Source: Blautia caecimuris
GTDB taxonomy: Bacteria > Bacillota > Clostridia > Lachnospirales > Lachnospiraceae
Direction of reading: 5' to 3'
Assembly (NCBI RefSeq): GCF_024622975.1
Contig: NZ_JANJZT010000022.1
Location: 1-64,000, forward strand
DNA length: 64,000 nucleotides
The notes below the pieces were generated by a model that had not been told where the DNA came from, did not search any database, and saw nothing but the letters and a program-made list of their open reading frames with translations. Positions within the stretch are counted from its first letter, which is position 1; the number at the start of each line of letters is the position of its first letter. A program made the translations under genes and the position numbers. Below are positions 42,911 through 51,862 of the stretch, piece by piece.

Positions 42911-43127
42911 TATTTTCTTTTTATATAAGTTTTTTTTAGCATTTTTACATAAAATTTTTATATTTTTTTGGTATTATTAACTATAATCGTTTTGTTTTTA
43001 TCTTGTTTTTCACCATATAAGAGTATTTATAATCTATAGTATAGAATTGTAAATTCTGAAATTTCATGATATCATTAAGAAAAGTTATACAGATGTTCTC
43101 ATACGAAGCCGTTGAAAGGAGAGCTCT

Positions 43128-44213
43128 ATGAAGATAACAATTAAAGATATTGCGAAAGAAACAGGACTTTCTACCGCTACTGTTTCTAAATATCTGAACA
43201 ATATAAAAATACAGGAAAATAATCGAAAACTGATTGAGGATGCAATTCAACGTCTGGGATATCACCCTAATCGTTCTGCTCAAATGCTCCGTTCAAAAAA
43301 AACGCGTACTATTGGTGTTCTTATTTCTGATCTGGGTAATTACTTCTGGGGGCCTGTAATTGGAACTGTATCACATTATTTTACCAGCCGCCAATATACT
43401 GTTATTACCTGCTCCTACAATTTTGATAAAGAACGTGAAAAAGCTGTCATTCAGGATATTATTTCTCAAAACTTCGAGGGACTGGTTATGCTTCCTTTTG
43501 ACAACCAGGATTACTATTATCACCTGCTTCAGGAGGCCGGAATCCCTGTCGTAGTCCTTGACCAACTTCCAGTTATGAGACAAAAATATCCTGTAGACTG
43601 TGTTCTTTCTGATAATCATGGAGGAAGTGCTCTACTCGCAGAGCATCTTTTTCAGAACGGACATAGAAATATATATATACTGAACCACTCTAAGTACTCG
43701 TATACAATAGAAACCAGAGTTCAGACAGTTTTAGATATATACAGGCAACATGGAATCAAGCTTTCTCAAAGTCCATCTGATGATGCACCTATTATTTTTT
43801 CCGAAACCCAATCTGTTATTTTTCAGAATAAACAAAGGCTTCAGAAAATATTAGAAAGTGATTCTCCACCTACTGCCATTTTTTTTACTAATTATCTGGC
43901 TGCAATGGGAGGATTGTCGGCAATCAATTCTGTCTCTCTTAATGTACCTGATGATATTTCTCTGGTATGCTTTGATTATGATCCCCTTTTCCGGGCTATG
44001 CATACTTCCATGACCTGCGTCGCACAGGATCTTACTTCTATCGGAAATACAGCCTGCGAAATCCTGCTTCGTCGTATTTGCGGCGACTACAGTAATTTTC
44101 CCTGTACAGAATTTGTAAATGTGCAGTTCCATTCTGGAAAATCGGTTCGAAATCTATATGCAGGACAAAAAACATTACATCATAAGACCAGCAAACCTGT
44201 CTCAACTCCATAA
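43128..44213 (+). CDS. LacI family regulator, divergent from the fucosidase/inositol operon
   Basis: A 361-residue regulator. The LacI helix-turn-helix is ITIKDIAKETGLSTATVSKYLN (3-24) with the hinge HPNRSAQMLRSKKTRTIGVL, followed by a periplasmic-binding-protein-like effector domain. AAAGGAG precedes the ATG by 6 nt. It is transcribed away from the ABC importer, fucosidase and iol genes, and a palindrome at 42855 is a likely target. The effector is unknown; an imported glycoside or an inositol pathway intermediate would fit. Confidence 0.9.
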   Translation: MKITIKDIAKETGLSTATVSKYLNNIKIQENNRKLIEDAIQRLGYHPNRSAQMLRSKKTRTIGVLISDLGNYFWGPVIGTVSHYFTSRQYTVITCSYNFDKEREKAVIQDIISQNFEGLVMLPFDNQDYYYHLLQEAGIPVVVLDQLPVMRQKYPVDCVLSDNHGGSALLAEHLFQNGHRNIYILNHSKYSYTIETRVQTVLDIYRQHGIKLSQSPSDDAPIIFSETQSVIFQNKQRLQKILESDSPPTAIFFTNYLAAMGGLSAINSVSLNVPDDISLVCFDYDPLFRAMHTSMTCVAQDLTSIGNTACEILLRRICGDYSNFPCTEFVNVQFHSGKSVRNLYAGQKTLHHKTSKPVSTP

Positions 44214-44249
44214 CTCTCTATATAACAGACTGTCGTGCATACATAAATA

Positions 44250-44297
44250 AAAGAGTACAGTTCCTCATAAGCATAAATAAGGACTGTACTCTTTTTC
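44250..44297. terminator. bidirectional terminator between LacI gene and FNOR gene
   Basis: AGAGTACAGTTCC pairs with GGACTGTACTCT (one bulge), with T runs on both sides. It separates two convergent genes. Confidence 0.85.
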
Positions 44298-44312
44298 TGT
44301 TCTGTTTCTTTA

Positions 44313-45536
44313 TTATGTCCAGCTATATTCTCCGTTTTCTTTTACTCCGTAAAAGTCTCCGAAGCTCAGGCTGAATATTCTGTCTTTCTTATCACTGAGA
44401 TCAATCTGATTCTTGATCAGGTACTGATAAATTCCGTCATGGGAAATATCACCCTGCTGAAGGAATCCCACCAGTTTATTGTCTGTAAAGATCGCTCTCT
44501 GATACTGATCGGCTGCCTCTCTGGCAATAACTTCATCTCCCTCTTCCGGATTCAGTTTTCCCACACACAGAGAAACCAGGCCAAAGAAATTAATGGTGTT
44601 CTTTGCGGCAAAACGGTCTTCATACTGATATTTATTGCCAAGGACCATATTCTGAGCTGCAATTTTGCCCTGCTTCTGAGCATTTGGCCAGATTCCGGAA
44701 AGTCCTGTCACATCACCTGCTGCATAAACGTCTTTGACACTTGTTTCCAGATAATCATTTACCTGGATTCCGCGGTCAATGAGAATACCACTGTCCTCAA
44801 ATCCCGCTACAGCGCTTCTCACTCCGGCTGCTACGATCACCAGATCACAGGAAAGCTTCTCTCCATCATCCAGAACCACATGAGTAACTTCACCGGCATC
44901 ATTGCAGACAGTATCTGCGCCTCTTCTGCCAAGGCGGAACTGACAGCCTGCCTGTTCAAAAAGCTTCTGGTACTGTGCAGCTCCTGTCTCATCCAGCTGG
45001 ATAGGAAGGATCCTGTCAGCCATTTCCACGATCACAATGTCCTTCTTCTGTTCCAGAAGTCCGTAGGCAGCATCCAGTCCTACCAGTCCGGAGCCAATGA
45101 TCACAACTTTCTGAGCGTTTTCTGCACATTTGTCAATTGCTTTTGCATCACTTAAATGACGCAGCCCAAATACATTCGGCGCAGTACGAAGAGCCCCCAC
45201 AGGAGGAATAAAGCTTTCTGCTCCGGTAGCAATCAGAAGCTTATCATAAGAACATACAAAGCCCTTGTCACAGATCACCTGTTTTTTTTCTGTATCCAGC
45301 TTTTCTACTCTCTGTCCTGCAGCCTGGGTAATCCTGTTTTTCTCAAAAAAATCTGAAGGAACAAAATTCAGTCCGTCTTCATCTCTTTCATGGCTCAGAT
45401 ATTTGTGGAGCATACATCTTGAATGTGGCTTTTCATCTACAGAAATCATTACGATATCATCTTCCGGAGCCAGTTCACGAAGAGTTTTGGCTGCAGTCAT
45501 ACCTGCTGCGCCGATTCCGATTATCACATATTTCAT
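44313..45536 (-). CDS. FAD/NAD(P)-dependent oxidoreductase of the CODH module
   Basis: A 407-residue pyridine nucleotide-disulfide type flavoprotein. The FAD motif is GIGAAGMTAA (7-16), a second Rossmann motif GSGLVGLDAAYGL binds NAD(P)H, and a later YAAGDVTG contacts FAD. It belongs to the flavoproteins found beside cooS and cooF in many anaerobes. It would pass electrons between the ferredoxin-like protein and NAD(P). It follows the CooF-like gene by 3 nt. Confidence 0.9.
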   Translation of the reverse strand: MKYVIIGIGAAGMTAAKTLRELAPEDDIVMISVDEKPHSRCMLHKYLSHERDEDGLNFVPSDFFEKNRITQAAGQRVEKLDTEKKQVICDKGFVCSYDKLLIATGAESFIPPVGALRTAPNVFGLRHLSDAKAIDKCAENAQKVVIIGSGLVGLDAAYGLLEQKKDIVIVEMADRILPIQLDETGAAQYQKLFEQAGCQFRLGRRGADTVCNDAGEVTHVVLDDGEKLSCDLVIVAAGVRSAVAGFEDSGILIDRGIQVNDYLETSVKDVYAAGDVTGLSGIWPNAQKQGKIAAQNMVLGNKYQYEDRFAAKNTINFFGLVSLCVGKLNPEEGDEVIAREAADQYQRAIFTDNKLVGFLQQGDISHDGIYQYLIKNQIDLSDKKDRIFSLSFGDFYGVKENGEYSWT

Positions 45537-45539
45537 ATG

Positions 45540-45986
45540 TTATACCTCCTCTACGTGAATTGCCTGCTTCGGACAGGCTTTTACACAGCTTGGCTCTCCG
45601 CCAAGATCTTTGCAGAAATCGCATTTGATCACTACAGATTTTGTTGCATCATCCGGCTTCAGAACCCCGTACGGACAGTTCATTACACACATAAAGCAGG
45701 AACCGCATTTCTCTTTGTCATAATAAACATGTCCATCCTCCGGATTCTTGGTAAGAGCGCCGCTCATACAGGAGATCACACACTCCGGCTCATCACAGTG
45801 GCGGCAGAAAATCGGACGGTAGGAGCCGTCTGGCTGTTTATAGATAAAGTTACGGCTTTCATTATTAATATCGTTCAGATCCAGGGTATAAATATCTCCG
45901 GAATCCTTTCTGTGTGCCTGCATACAGGCAAGGCTGCAGCTTTTGCATCCGTCACATTTTTCAGCTTCTATGATAATTCTTTTCAT
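45540..45986 (-). CDS. cooF: CooF-like four-cluster ferredoxin
   Basis: A 148-residue polyferredoxin with four sets of cysteines: C11DGC14KSC17SLAC21, CRHCDEPECVISC, CGSCFMCVMNC, and CDFCKDLGGEPSCVKAC. It should hold four [4Fe-4S] clusters. CooF proteins shuttle electrons from CO dehydrogenase. It lies between cooS and the flavoprotein with gaps of 16 and 3 nt, so the three form one module. It is cytoplasmic. Confidence 0.92.
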   Translation of the reverse strand: MKRIIIEAEKCDGCKSCSLACMQAHRKDSGDIYTLDLNDINNESRNFIYKQPDGSYRPIFCRHCDEPECVISCMSGALTKNPEDGHVYYDKEKCGSCFMCVMNCPYGVLKPDDATKSVVIKCDFCKDLGGEPSCVKACPKQAIHVEEV

Positions 45987-46002
45987 ATAAGCAGCCTCCT
46001 TT

Positions 46003-47886
46003 TTAAATATTCAGGCCAGCACGTTTTTCCATAATAATCTTTTCCAGAATATCTGCACTTTCCTTTGCATCTCCGTTAATGATTACCTGACCGCCTGTAA
46101 GCTGTTTCATATCCTCTGTCAGAACCTTTGTCACCAGCTTGCTTCCGGTTACAAATGGCGGAAGTCCAAGATGGAGCGGCAAGCCCAGAGCCAGACCGAA
46201 GCATCCGTCTGCAAGCGCCTGCTCTTCCAGCCACTGTGCTGCAGAAAGTACCAGCGGAAGCTGAGGAAGGTCTACGCCGATTTCTTTTGCCAGCTCTGTT
46301 GCAACAATCTCCAGACGGCCGATTGCCAGACAGGGACCAAAGTTTAATACAGGCGGAATTCCCAGTTTTTCACAGACTGCGCGAAGCTTCGGACCTGCCA
46401 GCTTCGCTGCGGAAGGCTCCATAAGACCACAGTTCTCCAGACCGCCTGAAGAACATCCTGCTGTCAGGACAAGAATATCCTTTGCGATCAGCTCTTTTGT
46501 AAGCTCTACGGAAAGCACATCATGTCCGCCTGCTGTCAGATTAGAACATCCTACCACGCCGGCAATTCCCTTGATATCTCCGGATACGATCAGATCGATC
46601 AGCGGCTTCCAGGTATCGCCCAGGAATTTTTTCAGAGATACTTCACTTACACCTGTTAAGGTATCGTCGTTTCCGTGCTCCGGGAACAGATTCATAGGAA
46701 CATTGCCTCTGCGGGCCTTATATGCTTCTACGATCTCGTCAATGATTTCCATGCTCTGCTCTTCACGTCTGTCAAAATCAAAAGGCATCATTTTTGCATT
46801 TGCTTTTTTTGCCACATCATCCAGACATATCTGTTTGATCTTCAGCTCATCACAGATCGGTTCAATTCCCGGAAGAGTACAGTTAAACTCAGAAAGAACT
46901 GCGTCAATTCCGCCGGTGGCAAGAACCGCTTCACTTGTGTAGTTGTTTCCTGCGTGTCCTTCAAATACCTCTGTGTAATGAGCGCCGCGAAGCTGAAGAT
47001 CCTGTCCTACGCAGGTACAGCCTACAAGCTTAAAGCCTTTTGCACCTGCCGCCTGTGCCTTTGCAACTGCTTCCGGGCTTTTCAGTTTTTCCTGAAGATC
47101 AACAAAAATTGTATGCTGATGTCCGGTGATCATAATATTTATGTATTCAGGGTCAATTACGCGAAGTCCTACCGGAGCCATGCGGATCTCAGGCTCTCCC
47201 AGGAGAATATCGTTCAGAAGATTTGTCAGTGTCAGTCCGTAAAGTCCTGTGGAAATTCCAAGCTTCAGACAGTCTGTAAGCATATCAACCGGATCGGAAT
47301 TCAGGTTTGTAGAACATTTTACCACTCCGTGGAATACTTCTCCCTTTGCACCTCCCGGAAGAATCCCCAGTTCTTTCCATCTCTGGAAACGCGGTGCATA
47401 GGCAAGCTTTTCTACCAGCTCCATTTTTTCATATTCCGGCTTATACAGATCATCCAGAACCTTACGCGCAACTTTTTCTGCCTTTTCGTAAATGTCATCA
47501 CATACAATGCCCATTTCATCTGCCAGATAGTTTAACGCATTCAGGCCTTTCAGTTCGCCTTTTGCCTGTGCTGTTTTCAGTACGTTCAGTGCAGTATTTT
47601 CTACAATGTGGATGTAGCAGCCGGAGCCTGATGCCACTGCTCTTAAAAAGTTTCTTGTTACAATAACATCTGCAGTTGCTCCGCAGATTCCTCTTGGCGC
47701 CTTTGGTGTGATACGGCACGGTCCGTTAGAGCAGAGTCTGCAACAGACACCCTGAAGACCAAATCCACACTTTGCACTCTGTCCCTCTACTCTGTGATGG
47801 GAAGTTTCCATAGGCAGATCCGCGATAAATCCTTCCAACGGCTTATCTGCGCTTTTGCAGGTAGAGCATCCAAAACACTGATTCAT
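46003..47886 (-). CDS. cooS: anaerobic Ni-carbon monoxide dehydrogenase catalytic subunit
   Basis: A 627-residue CODH that interconverts CO and CO2. D-cluster cysteines are Cys40 and Cys48, and B-cluster cysteines are Cys49, Cys52, Cys57 and Cys68. The C-cluster ligands are His256 (GHQH), Cys292 (GCTCVGQD), Cys336 (FNCTLPG), Cys447 (VVGCSN), Cys478 (TAGCSS) and Cys519 (FGPC), so the active site looks complete. Several surrounding motifs differ from well-known CooS, suggesting a divergent clade. I start at 47886 (GGAGGG upstream). There is no acetyl-CoA synthase here, so the module probably serves CO oxidation or redox balance. Confidence 0.92.
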   Translation of the reverse strand: MNQCFGCSTCKSADKPLEGFIADLPMETSHHRVEGQSAKCGFGLQGVCCRLCSNGPCRITPKAPRGICGATADVIVTRNFLRAVASGSGCYIHIVENTALNVLKTAQAKGELKGLNALNYLADEMGIVCDDIYEKAEKVARKVLDDLYKPEYEKMELVEKLAYAPRFQRWKELGILPGGAKGEVFHGVVKCSTNLNSDPVDMLTDCLKLGISTGLYGLTLTNLLNDILLGEPEIRMAPVGLRVIDPEYINIMITGHQHTIFVDLQEKLKSPEAVAKAQAAGAKGFKLVGCTCVGQDLQLRGAHYTEVFEGHAGNNYTSEAVLATGGIDAVLSEFNCTLPGIEPICDELKIKQICLDDVAKKANAKMMPFDFDRREEQSMEIIDEIVEAYKARRGNVPMNLFPEHGNDDTLTGVSEVSLKKFLGDTWKPLIDLIVSGDIKGIAGVVGCSNLTAGGHDVLSVELTKELIAKDILVLTAGCSSGGLENCGLMEPSAAKLAGPKLRAVCEKLGIPPVLNFGPCLAIGRLEIVATELAKEIGVDLPQLPLVLSAAQWLEEQALADGCFGLALGLPLHLGLPPFVTGSKLVTKVLTEDMKQLTGGQVIINGDAKESADILEKIIMEKRAGLNI

Positions 47887-47918
47887 AATTGTACCCTCCA
47901 TTTTTCTTGATTGACAAT

Positions 47919-47947
47919 ATTTTATCATTCTGGACAAAAATAGTCAA
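47919..47947 (-). promoter_or_regulatory. cooS promoter
   Basis: TTGACT and TAAAAT lie on the minus strand with a 17-nt spacer, about 33 nt before cooS. TTGAC and GTCAA sequences flank it symmetrically (47911-47915 and 47943-47947) and could be an operator. Confidence 0.7.
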
Positions 47948-47971
47948 CTATATTATTTGATAAATTTTTCA

Positions 47972-48997
47972 CTATCTGTTGAGATCCTGAACAGACTCCC
48001 GATAAATACAGGATGGCATCATCCTGATTCTTTTCGGATAATCACTTTCATCTCCATTCATCCTGCGCAGCAAAAGCTCACAGGCTGCATCTGCCAGTTC
48101 TGCAAGCGGCTGACGTACTGATGTCAGTTTTGGATTTACCATAACAGACAGCTCAAAATCATCAAAAACAACAACTGACAGCTGCTCGGGAATTCTGATT
48201 CCCAAATCATAAATTGCCTCCATAGCTCCCATACTCATGTCATAATTTGTAACAAAAACAGCTGTTGGTTTTTCATTAAGCTTCCACAGCTCATGAATTC
48301 CCAGATATCCCCCCTGATAGATATAATCCCCCTGAACAACATATTCCGGTCTTACAGGAATTCCATAATCCTCCATAGCCCTGAAATATCCTTTCATTCT
48401 CTCGCTGGCAGTCAGAGAATTTCTGCGTCCCTCAATAACCGCAATACTGGAATGTCCGTTTTTTATCAGATGCTCCGTAATCTCATAAGCTCCCTGAGTA
48501 CAACTTGTCTGTACACAATCCCCCTGTATGACTCCACTGTTTTCCTCAATAGTAACCACCGGAATCCTCAGATTCTCCGGAAAAATCAGCTGACCTTCCG
48601 TATTTCCCGGAATTGTGATCAACATTCCATCCACTCCATTTGAAATCATATACTCCACATATTCTTTTGTTTTATCCAGATTTTCGTCAAAACTGAAAAA
48701 CGAAACTGAATATCCATGGTCTCTGAGCTTCTTTTCTATTTCATTCAGTATCGCTGACGTATGAGGACTGTTTACAATTCCTGCTATTACACCTACTCTG
48801 TAAGTTTTGCTTGTCCGAAGCCATCGGGCAGTATTATTTGGAAAATAATTCAGCTTTTTTACTGCTGCCTCAATCAACTCCTGATTCTTTTTTCTAACTG
48901 TACCTCCATTCATATATTTGGAGATTGTAGAAATCGCAAGATTCGTTTCCCGCGCTACGTCTTTAATGGTTGTTCCACTTCTGTCCTTCTTTTTCAT
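47972..48997 (-). CDS. LacI family regulator upstream of cooS
   Basis: A 341-residue regulator with the LacI helix-turn-helix TIKDVARETNLAISTISKYMN (about 9-29) and hinge FPNNTARWLRTSKTYRVGV, then an effector domain. I start at 48997; the longer frame has no ribosome site. It is in the same direction as cooS, 85 nt upstream, but cooS has its own promoter. A LacI protein beside CODH is unusual. It may control cooS or the divergent reductase, or simply be a neighbour. Confidence 0.88.
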   Translation of the reverse strand: MKKKDRSGTTIKDVARETNLAISTISKYMNGGTVRKKNQELIEAAVKKLNYFPNNTARWLRTSKTYRVGVIAGIVNSPHTSAILNEIEKKLRDHGYSVSFFSFDENLDKTKEYVEYMISNGVDGMLITIPGNTEGQLIFPENLRIPVVTIEENSGVIQGDCVQTSCTQGAYEITEHLIKNGHSSIAVIEGRRNSLTASERMKGYFRAMEDYGIPVRPEYVVQGDYIYQGGYLGIHELWKLNEKPTAVFVTNYDMSMGAMEAIYDLGIRIPEQLSVVVFDDFELSVMVNPKLTSVRQPLAELADAACELLLRRMNGDESDYPKRIRMMPSCIYRESVQDLNR

Positions 48998-49323
48998 ATT
49001 CTGTCCCCATGCATGATTACCACACAATTTTCCCCTCTGAAAATACACAGAACGGTTTCTTTCAGTATATCAGTTTCCTTTGCTTTGCGCAATGAAGGCA
49101 GCCTTGTTTCAGGCTTTATTTCCGCCTCTTTTTCTGTGTTTCCTTCTTAGCGTCCGGAACTTCTGGCGCTTTAATTTATTTTGACTTTCTTCTCCCACAC
49201 TTTTATAATATAAACATGTCAGAAAGTTTTTGCTCCATATGGACTTCCTGACTTTTTCACTTAAAAACATCTGCGCAGAATCATCTTTTACTGCTGCAGG
49301 TTCATCTAAACGGAGGTACATGA
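48998..49323. other. divergent spacer between LacI and siroheme reductase genes
   Basis: No gene is convincing here. It contains the reductase promoter (49181-49209) and a leader of about 105 nt before 49324. I see no clear operator palindrome. Confidence 0.5.
49181..49209 (+). promoter_or_regulatory. promoter of the siroheme reductase gene
   Basis: TTGACT and TATAAT with a 17-nt spacer on the plus strand. Confidence 0.75.
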
Positions 49324-50877
49324 ATGAATTACAAAATCGATCCGCAGTCCTGGAAACAGGATATGCCCGCTTTCAGAAAAAAAACCATAGCATTTTATAA
49401 CGGCGAAATAACAAAAAAAGACTACAAAGGCTTTTCCGGTCTGTACGGAAGCTATGCACAAAAAGACGGAAAAAAGGGAATGCTCCGTCTCCGGATGACT
49501 GCCGGAAGAATCACAAAGGAAAAGCTTGCTTTTACAGCAAAGGCGATTCAGGAGCACAAGATCAGCCGTATCCATTTTACTACCTGTCAGACAGTCCAGC
49601 TTCATGATCTTCAGCCGGATACTATCTGCACACTGGCAGAAGAAGCGCTTTCCTCAGGTATTGTTACCATGGGCGGAGGCGGTGATTTCCCCCGCAATGT
49701 CATGTGTTCTCCTCTTTCCGGTGTGGAATCAGGCGAATATTTTGATGTGCTGCCCTATGCAGAGGCTGCCGGAGAATATCTTATGAATTTTATAAAAGCT
49801 CCGAAAATGCCCCGGAAATTAAAGGTGGGATTCTCAAATTCACCTGCCAACCTTACTCATGCAACCTACCGTGACCTGGGATTTGCAGCAAATAAAAACG
49901 GAACCTTTGACGTATACAGCGCCGGAGGACTTGGAAACAATCCCCGCCTTGGTATCAGGGTTGCTGAATCTGTTCCGCCATCAAAGATTCTCTACTATAT
50001 TAAAGCCATGTGGCTGACTTTCTGCGCATACGGAAATTATGAAAACCGTGCAAAAGCAAGAACCCGCTACATGCAGGATTCTCTGGGCGGCGCTGAAAAC
50101 TATAAAAAAGCATATCTGGAAAAACTGGATGAGGTTTTTGCTTCCGGAGAGGATCTGGATATTACTGTAAATGTTTCCTCGGTATCCAAACAGCCGGACG
50201 GCAATGCTCCGGAAAGTTCCCGTGTGATTGCCCAGAAACAGGAGGGACTCTACACTGTTATCTGGCATCCTATTGGCGGTCAGCCTTCTGTTGAGTCTTT
50301 CTGTCGTCTTGCAGAATATCTTGCGGGCATCAGAGATGCGGAAATCCGTCTTTCTCCGGATGAAAGCGCATATATTGTAAATCTTACCGGAAAAGAAGCA
50401 GAAAAAGTTCTGGAACTGACAAAAGACGGAGCTGAATCTCTTTTTGAAACCTCTGTAAGCTGTATCGGAGCTTCCATCTGTCAGATCGGGCTTCGCGACT
50501 CTCAGGAGCTTCTGCTCTCCTGCGTAAAAGCAGTCCGTGACGCAGAAATTCCGGACGGAGCCCTTCCACAGATCCATATTTCCGGGTGCCCGTCCTCCTG
50601 CGGAACACATCAGACCGGAGAGATCGGTTTCCGTGGCGCCGCAAAATCTGTGGACGGCAAAGTTCATCCGGCTTTTGTGCTTTATATCAATGGCTGTCAG
50701 ACACAGGGAAATGAATCCATGGGAAAAGAAATCGGAACCATTCTTCAGAAAGATATTCCTGAGTTTCTTGTTACCCTTGGAAAAACAGTTGCCCTGTCCG
50801 GACAGGATTTCCATACATGGAGAAATGCCAATCCGGAAGAGCTTGAACGAATGGCAGCAGACTATCTTATTGCATAA
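49324..50877 (+). CDS. siroheme-[4Fe-4S] nitrite/sulfite reductase family protein
   Basis: A 517-residue protein with the two ferredoxin-like half domains and the siroheme/[4Fe-4S] ligands Cys380-x5-Cys386 and Cys422-x3-Cys426 (GCPSSCGTHQ). It matches ferredoxin-type nitrite reductases in length. Typical siroheme-contact segments GGGGDFPRNVMCSP and GGLGNNPRLGI are present. No sulfate or nitrate reduction genes are nearby, so the substrate (nitrite or sulfite) is undecided. GGAGG precedes the start. The divergent LacI and CODH genes suggest a shared low-potential electron pool, which is speculation. Confidence 0.88.
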   Translation: MNYKIDPQSWKQDMPAFRKKTIAFYNGEITKKDYKGFSGLYGSYAQKDGKKGMLRLRMTAGRITKEKLAFTAKAIQEHKISRIHFTTCQTVQLHDLQPDTICTLAEEALSSGIVTMGGGGDFPRNVMCSPLSGVESGEYFDVLPYAEAAGEYLMNFIKAPKMPRKLKVGFSNSPANLTHATYRDLGFAANKNGTFDVYSAGGLGNNPRLGIRVAESVPPSKILYYIKAMWLTFCAYGNYENRAKARTRYMQDSLGGAENYKKAYLEKLDEVFASGEDLDITVNVSSVSKQPDGNAPESSRVIAQKQEGLYTVIWHPIGGQPSVESFCRLAEYLAGIRDAEIRLSPDESAYIVNLTGKEAEKVLELTKDGAESLFETSVSCIGASICQIGLRDSQELLLSCVKAVRDAEIPDGALPQIHISGCPSSCGTHQTGEIGFRGAAKSVDGKVHPAFVLYINGCQTQGNESMGKEIGTILQKDIPEFLVTLGKTVALSGQDFHTWRNANPEELERMAADYLIA

Positions 50878-50941
50878 CAAATAGGACAATTCTGCTTCAG
50901 ACCCCCTCAGTTCCTGAGGATCGCTTTATGGTACTGAAAAT

Positions 50942-51022
50942 GCCGCAGATCTGCCGGTCGCCCTGGTTACGTATTTTATCTGTAAAACCAGGTGTCCGAA
51001 AGCAGTTCTGCGGCGTTTTTTC
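50942..51022 (+). terminator. terminator with nested hairpins after the reductase gene
   Basis: GCCGCAGATCTGC (50942-50954) pairs with GCAGTTCTGCGGC (51002-51014) and encloses an inner CCTGGTT / AACCAGG stem; a T run follows. It separates the reductase gene from the convergent mntP. Confidence 0.8.
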
Positions 51023-51057
51023 TGTAAAAATTAAATATATGTTCTCTCCAGATTATT

Positions 51058-51615
51058 TCAGGCCAGAATGGTATGCTCCAACAGTATCTTAACTCCCATA
51101 AGGATCAGGACGATACCTCCGGCAATTTCTGCTTTTGATTTATATTTTGCCCCAAACCGGTTTCCGATCAGAACTCCCGCACAGGAAATCACAAAGGTTG
51201 TAATTCCGATAAAGCTCACTGCCGGAATGATCTGAACCTTCAGAAACGCAAATGTCACTCCCACTGCCAGAGCATCAATGCTTGTGGCTACAGCCAGAGG
51301 CAGCATTGCCTTAAATGTAAAGCAGGCGTCCAGATTTTCTGCCTCTCCTCCGGATTCCCGGATCATATTGATACCGATGAGGGACAAAAGAATAAATGCG
51401 ATCCAGTGATCAATGCTCTGGATTTTTTCCTGGAAGCCAGTTCCCAGAAGATATCCCACCAGGGGCATAAATCCCTGAAAAAATCCAAAATACAGTCCTA
51501 CGGTCAGAATCTGCTTTTTTCTGATCTGACAGACAGAAAGTCCTTTACAGACTGCCACAGAAAACGCATCCATGGAAAGTCCCACTGCAAGTACAAAAAG
51601 TTCCCATAATCCCAT
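51058..51615 (-). CDS. mntP: manganese efflux pump MntP
   Basis: This 185-residue membrane protein exports Mn2+. It has six membrane helices and the paired acidic motifs of the family: [14 protein letters not shown] in helix 1 and [13 protein letters not shown] in helix 4, each with a conserved Asp. I start at 51615, where GGAGG lies 8 nt upstream. Its leader holds a terminator hairpin with a competing alternative stem (51680-51730), which may regulate it. Confidence 0.92.
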   Translation of the reverse strand: MGLWELFVLAVGLSMDAFSVAVCKGLSVCQIRKKQILTVGLYFGFFQGFMPLVGYLLGTGFQEKIQSIDHWIAFILLSLIGINMIRESGGEAENLDACFTFKAMLPLAVATSIDALAVGVTFAFLKVQIIPAVSFIGITTFVISCAGVLIGNRFGAKYKSKAEIAGGIVLILMGVKILLEHTILA

Positions 51616-51679
51616 TTGATTTTCCTCCAATGTAAGTATTTTATCAGAGAAGTAGTAAGCACAGACGATCTGCTTTTCT

Positions 51680-51730
51680 TGCACAGGGCACCAAAAAACG
51701 AGACTATCCGCCCTGTGCAGATAAGTCTCG
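51680..51730 (-). promoter_or_regulatory. terminator/antiterminator-like element between citrate synthase and mntP
   Basis: On the minus strand CGAGACTTATC pairs with GGATAGTCTCG (51699-51730), followed by six T (51693-51698): a terminator. A 10-bp alternative stem, TGCACAGGGC / GCCCTGTGCA (51710-51719 with 51680-51689), uses the terminator loop and traps its 3' arm. It could simply end the citrate synthase transcript, or act as an attenuator for mntP. Confidence 0.6.
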
Positions 51731-51862
51731 TCATTTCAGATGGGGCCAGGATCTACTCCAGAATGTTGACCTCATCATACCATTTTTCAAAAATCTTATT
51801 TTTCCATATGATACCGACTACTCCCTTATGTCGGTTCAGTATACCAGAAATAATTCTGTTTT

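Noticed and set aside
49324-50877. Several long minus-strand frames opposite the reductase gene and other real genes
   Set aside because: They lack ribosome sites and family motifs, and lie wholly inside genes with strong motif support, so they are shadows of the real reading frames.
51616-51800. yybP-ykoY manganese riboswitch before mntP
   Set aside because: A GGAGTAG-like stretch is present, but the conserved order of loop sequences is not, so I report only the competing hairpins.
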